Positions 21,012 through 22,975 of a stretch of 22,975 nt of DNA are shown here, piece by piece. The stretch lies in contig JAEXXY010000048.1 of assembly GCA_023451855.1 (NCBI GenBank), positions 1 through 22,975 on the forward strand. The letters are read 5' to 3'. The notes under the pieces were generated by a model. It did not search any database and had not been told where the DNA came from. It saw only the letters and a list, made by a program, of their open reading frames with translations. Source of the stretch: Actinomycetes bacterium (GTDB lineage: Bacteria; Actinomycetota; Actinomycetes; Actinomycetales; Dermatophilaceae). Position 1 is the stretch's first letter; every line of letters begins with the position of its first letter. The position numbers and the translations under genes are program-made.

Positions 21012-21589
21012 CAGCGGTCCCCGACCTTCTCGCGGACGACGTCGCCCGACTCGAGCTCGGCGAGGAAGCGCTCGACGATGCCCTTCTGGCGGGTCTCGTC
21101 CTCGAGCGACTCACCGACGATGCGGCTCGCGAGCTCGGTCGAGATGCGGCCCACGTCGCCACGCAGCGAGACGAGGGCCTGCTGGCGCTCGGCCTCGATC
21201 TGCTTGTGCGCCGTCTCGACGATCCGCGCGGCCTCGCTGGCGGCGTGCTCGCGCATCTCGGCGATGATCTGCGCGCCCTGGGCCTTGGCGTCCTCACGGA
21301 TGCGGGCGGCCTCGGCGCGGGCCTCGACGAGCTGGGCCTGGTACTGCTCGAGCGCGGCCTGGGCCTGGGCCTGGGCCTCCTCGGCCTTGTTCATGCCGCC
21401 CTCGATGGCCGCGGTGCGCTCGGCATAGATCTGCTCGAGGCGCGGCACGACCGTGCGCTTCACGACGACGTACAGGGCCGCGAAGACCACGAGGCCGAAG
21501 AAGAACTCCAGCGGGTGCGGGATGATCGGGGCCGCGGTGGCCCAGAAGCCGCTCTCACCGCTCTCGGCGGTCATGGTCACTGCATGCAT
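21011..21589 (-). CDS. atpF: ATP synthase b subunit
   Basis: A 192-residue Fo subunit b, the peripheral stator. One membrane helix (about 24-43, HPLEFFFGLVVFAALYVVV) is followed by a long charged coiled coil (about 50-150, rich in Ala, Glu, Gln, Arg) that contacts delta. Of two ATGs, 21589 is preferred because AGGAG lies 6 nt upstream; 21574 is the alternative. Stop overlaps the atpH start. Only one b-type gene is present. Confidence 0.96.
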   Translation of the reverse strand: MHAVTMTAESGESGFWATAAPIIPHPLEFFFGLVVFAALYVVVKRTVVPRLEQIYAERTAAIEGGMNKAEEAQAQAQAALEQYQAQLVEARAEAARIREDAKAQGAQIIAEMREHAASEAARIVETAHKQIEAERQQALVSLRGDVGRISTELASRIVGESLEDETRQKGIVERFLAELESGDVVREKVGDR

Positions 21590-21639
21590 GCGGGTCTCCT
21601 AGAGAGAAACGGTCGGTGCGTCGACGAGCCCGGCGGGCG

Positions 21640-21849
21640 TCACTGCTTGAAGACGAACGCGAGCGCGATACCGAAGATGGCGAGGGCCTCGGTGATGGCC
21701 ATGCCGAGGAACGCGATCGGCTGGAGCATGCCGCGGGCCTCGGGCTGGCGGGCGACGCCGTTGATGTACGCGGCGAAGATGAGGCCGACACCGATACCGG
21801 GGCCGATGGCGGAGAGGCCGTAACCGAGGATGGCGATGTTGCCGGTCAT
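21640..21849 (-). CDS. atpE: ATP synthase c subunit
   Basis: A 69-residue proteolipid forming the proton-driven c-ring: two membrane helices joined by the polar loop ARQPEARG (33-40). Helix 1 has the GPGIGVG glycine motif (16-22). Helix 2 holds the proton-carrying Glu54 (AITEALAIFG). No Na+-binding motif is seen. Where the mycobacterial sequence reads E-A-A-Y after the key Glu, this reads E-A-L-A, so the drug-contact position matching Ala63 of M. tuberculosis is Leu56. AAGGAAA serves as ribosome binding site. Confidence 0.97.
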   Translation of the reverse strand: MTGNIAILGYGLSAIGPGIGVGLIFAAYINGVARQPEARGMLQPIAFLGMAITEALAIFGIALAFVFKQ

Positions 21850-21935
21850 GTTGATTCCATTTCCTTCTGGTCGGTCCCGGAGGCGGTTACCAACGGGGCT
21901 GGGTGAAGCATGTGGTGCAACGGGTGGAGCGGGTG

Positions 21936-21963
21936 GTGCTGGTCGTGCTGGTCTGTGCTGGTC
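21936..21963. repeat. Three copies of GTGCTGGTC in the atpB-atpE gap
   Basis: GTGCTGGTC at 21936, 21945 and 21955 (one extra T before the third). In the leftward transcript this is a C/A-rich, G-poor stretch of GACCAGCAC units just after the atpB stop, within a 126-nt gap that otherwise holds only the atpE ribosome binding site. Probably unstructured RNA; role unknown. Confidence 0.5.
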
Positions 21964-21975
21964 GCGAGCGGAACC

Positions 21976-22758
21976 TCAGTGCTCGTCGGCCAGGGCGCCG
22001 CCGATGTAGAGCGCGGCGAGGAGCGTGAAGACGTAGGCCTGCAGGAACTCCACGAGGAGCTCGAACAGGGTCATGACGACGGCGAAGATCCAGGTGACGC
22101 CACCGGCGACGACGAGGATGCCGCCGTTGGTGAGCATGTACCAGCCGCCCGTGATGAACAGGACGATGAGGATGTGGCCGGCGAACATGTTGCCGAAGAG
22201 TCGCAGCGCGAGCGTGACCGGGCGGGTGAAGAGGTCGGTGATGAGCTCGAGGATGAAGATCGGCAGGATCATGCCCTTGGGCAGGCCGGCCGGGACGAGC
22301 GACTTCCAGTACCCGAAGAAGCCGTGCTTGCGCATGCCGACGACGTGGAAGACGACCCAGACGATGAGGGACAGCGCGATCGGGAAGCCGATGCGGCTCA
22401 TCGTCGGGTAGCTGAACGGCGGGACGACGCCGAAGAAGTTGTTGACGAGGATGATGACGAACAGCGAGAAGAGCAGCGGGACGAACTTGAGGAACTCCTT
22501 GGACCCGATGAGGTCCTTGGCGATCCCGTTGCGCACGAGGCCGTAGACGGCCTCCGTGGCCATCTGGCCGCGGCCCGGGACGAGGGCCTTCTTGCGCGTC
22601 GAGGCGACGAGCCACCAGATGACGATGACGGCGGACACGGCCATGAGCAGCATCGGACGGGTGACGGCCCACGGACCGTCGGTGCCCCACAGCGGCTGCC
22701 AGAAATCGCTGACTCCAGGGGCCTCGAAGTCCGTCGGTGCGGCGGCGACGATGCTCAC
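21976..22758 (-). CDS. atpB: ATP synthase a subunit
   Basis: A 260-residue Fo subunit a, the proton half-channel stator with about five or six membrane helices. The essential Arg is Arg186 in RPVTLALRLFGNMFAGH (179-195), facing Glu54 of AtpE. VNNFFGVVPPFSYPT (105-119) and FLQAYVFTLLAALYIGGAL (238-256, with the conserved Gln240) are the other family hallmarks. GTG 22758 has AAGGAG 6-7 nt upstream. It is the first complete gene of the operon in this window. Confidence 0.97.
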   Translation of the reverse strand: MSIVAAAPTDFEAPGVSDFWQPLWGTDGPWAVTRPMLLMAVSAVIVIWWLVASTRKKALVPGRGQMATEAVYGLVRNGIAKDLIGSKEFLKFVPLLFSLFVIILVNNFFGVVPPFSYPTMSRIGFPIALSLIVWVVFHVVGMRKHGFFGYWKSLVPAGLPKGMILPIFILELITDLFTRPVTLALRLFGNMFAGHILIVLFITGGWYMLTNGGILVVAGGVTWIFAVVMTLFELLVEFLQAYVFTLLAALYIGGALADEH

Positions 22759-22933
22759 GGATTACTCCTTCGTACGTTCTGGGCTGCTCGCGCGATGACG
22801 CCGGTCATCGGCACGGGGTGGGGGCCCGAAGCTGTGGTGGTGGGGTGCCAGGCCCTGGTGCGCAAGGTGCTGCAGGTGCTGCTCGGCGGGCCGGGCGGCG
22901 TCGCGCCGGCTGGCGACGCGGGGTCCGCCTGGC

Positions 22934-22975
22934 TCAATGCGTACCGTATCGGAACCAGATCAGGTAGAGCGACAG
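22934..22975 (-). CDS. 3' end of a gene upstream of atpB, possibly atpI
   Basis: The last 13 codons (LSLYLIWFRYGTH and TGA at 22934-22936) of a leftward gene enter from the window edge. The hydrophobic end followed by a short basic tail suits a small membrane protein, and atpI-type genes usually stand here. The fragment is too short to identify. The 175-nt gap to atpB holds only GC-rich sequence and the atpB ribosome binding site; a 6-bp hairpin (22794-22809) is the sole structure seen. Confidence 0.5.
   Translation of the reverse strand: MSLYLIWFRYGTH

Noticed and set aside
22755..22937. 60-codon minus-strand open frame upstream of atpB
   Set aside because: Pro/Ser/Thr/Arg-rich shadow composition, overlaps the atpB ribosome binding site and start, and no known family.

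Overview
The window is a dense, very GC-rich chromosomal segment from an actinobacterium. The 92-residue AtpC, the long AtpH (270 residues), NucS in place of MutS/MutL, and the DUF2550, MurA, PduO and NucS neighbours all fit Actinomycetota, probably Micrococcales (Intrasporangiaceae-like; the family is an inference). I see no tRNA, rRNA, CRISPR array, insertion sequence or prophage. As I recall it, the order atp operon, DUF2550, PduO, murA ... nucS is old actinobacterial synteny also found in Mycobacterium tuberculosis, so this is mostly core genome with local rearrangements.

Layout, left to right. (1) 1-414: 3' end of a NodB-type polysaccharide deacetylase. (2) 575-9094: a carbon-metabolism and DNA-repair block. 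It holds crotonyl-CoA carboxylase/reductase (ccr, +), a DinB/DUF664 protein (+), a small Zn-ligand-type protein (-), a tandem-duplicated 3-hydroxybutyryl-CoA dehydrogenase (-), nucS (+), an AlkD-like HEAT protein coupled to a degenerate phosphatase-like protein (-), ethylmalonyl-CoA mutase (-) and a STAS anti-sigma antagonist (-). Ccr, the dehydrogenase and the mutase are three steps of the ethylmalonyl-CoA pathway. The PduO-type adenosyltransferase at 10625 makes the adenosylcobalamin that the mutase needs. (3) 9273-11723: murA (-) and pduO (+) diverge from a 65-bp region; DUF2550 (-) converges on pduO. (4) 11733-22975: the F1Fo ATP synthase operon, transcribed leftward as (atpI?)-atpB-E-F-H-A-G-D. 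atpC is cut off from atpD by about 3.95 kb carrying a polytopic membrane protein, a type II NADH dehydrogenase (both -) and a DUF6918-like gene (+).

Regulatory layer. Eight genes (DinB, the 102-aa protein, the dehydrogenase, nucS, the 115-aa protein, ecm, murA, pduO) lack an obvious Shine-Dalgarno and instead have an NANNNT -10-like hexamer 6-7 nt before the start codon, the layout of leaderless transcription. ccr, STAS, DUF6918, ndh and the atp genes have ordinary ribosome binding sites. Two strong hairpins sit inside the atp operon, one just after atpA and one about 40 nt after atpD inside the next reading frame. atpC has its own candidate promoter.

I did not find a clearly new multi-gene system. 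The observations most worth checking are the split atp operon with its internal hairpins, the leaderless promoter set, the three-copy repeat between the dehydrogenase and nucS, and the degenerate phosphatase-like protein coupled to the AlkD-like gene.
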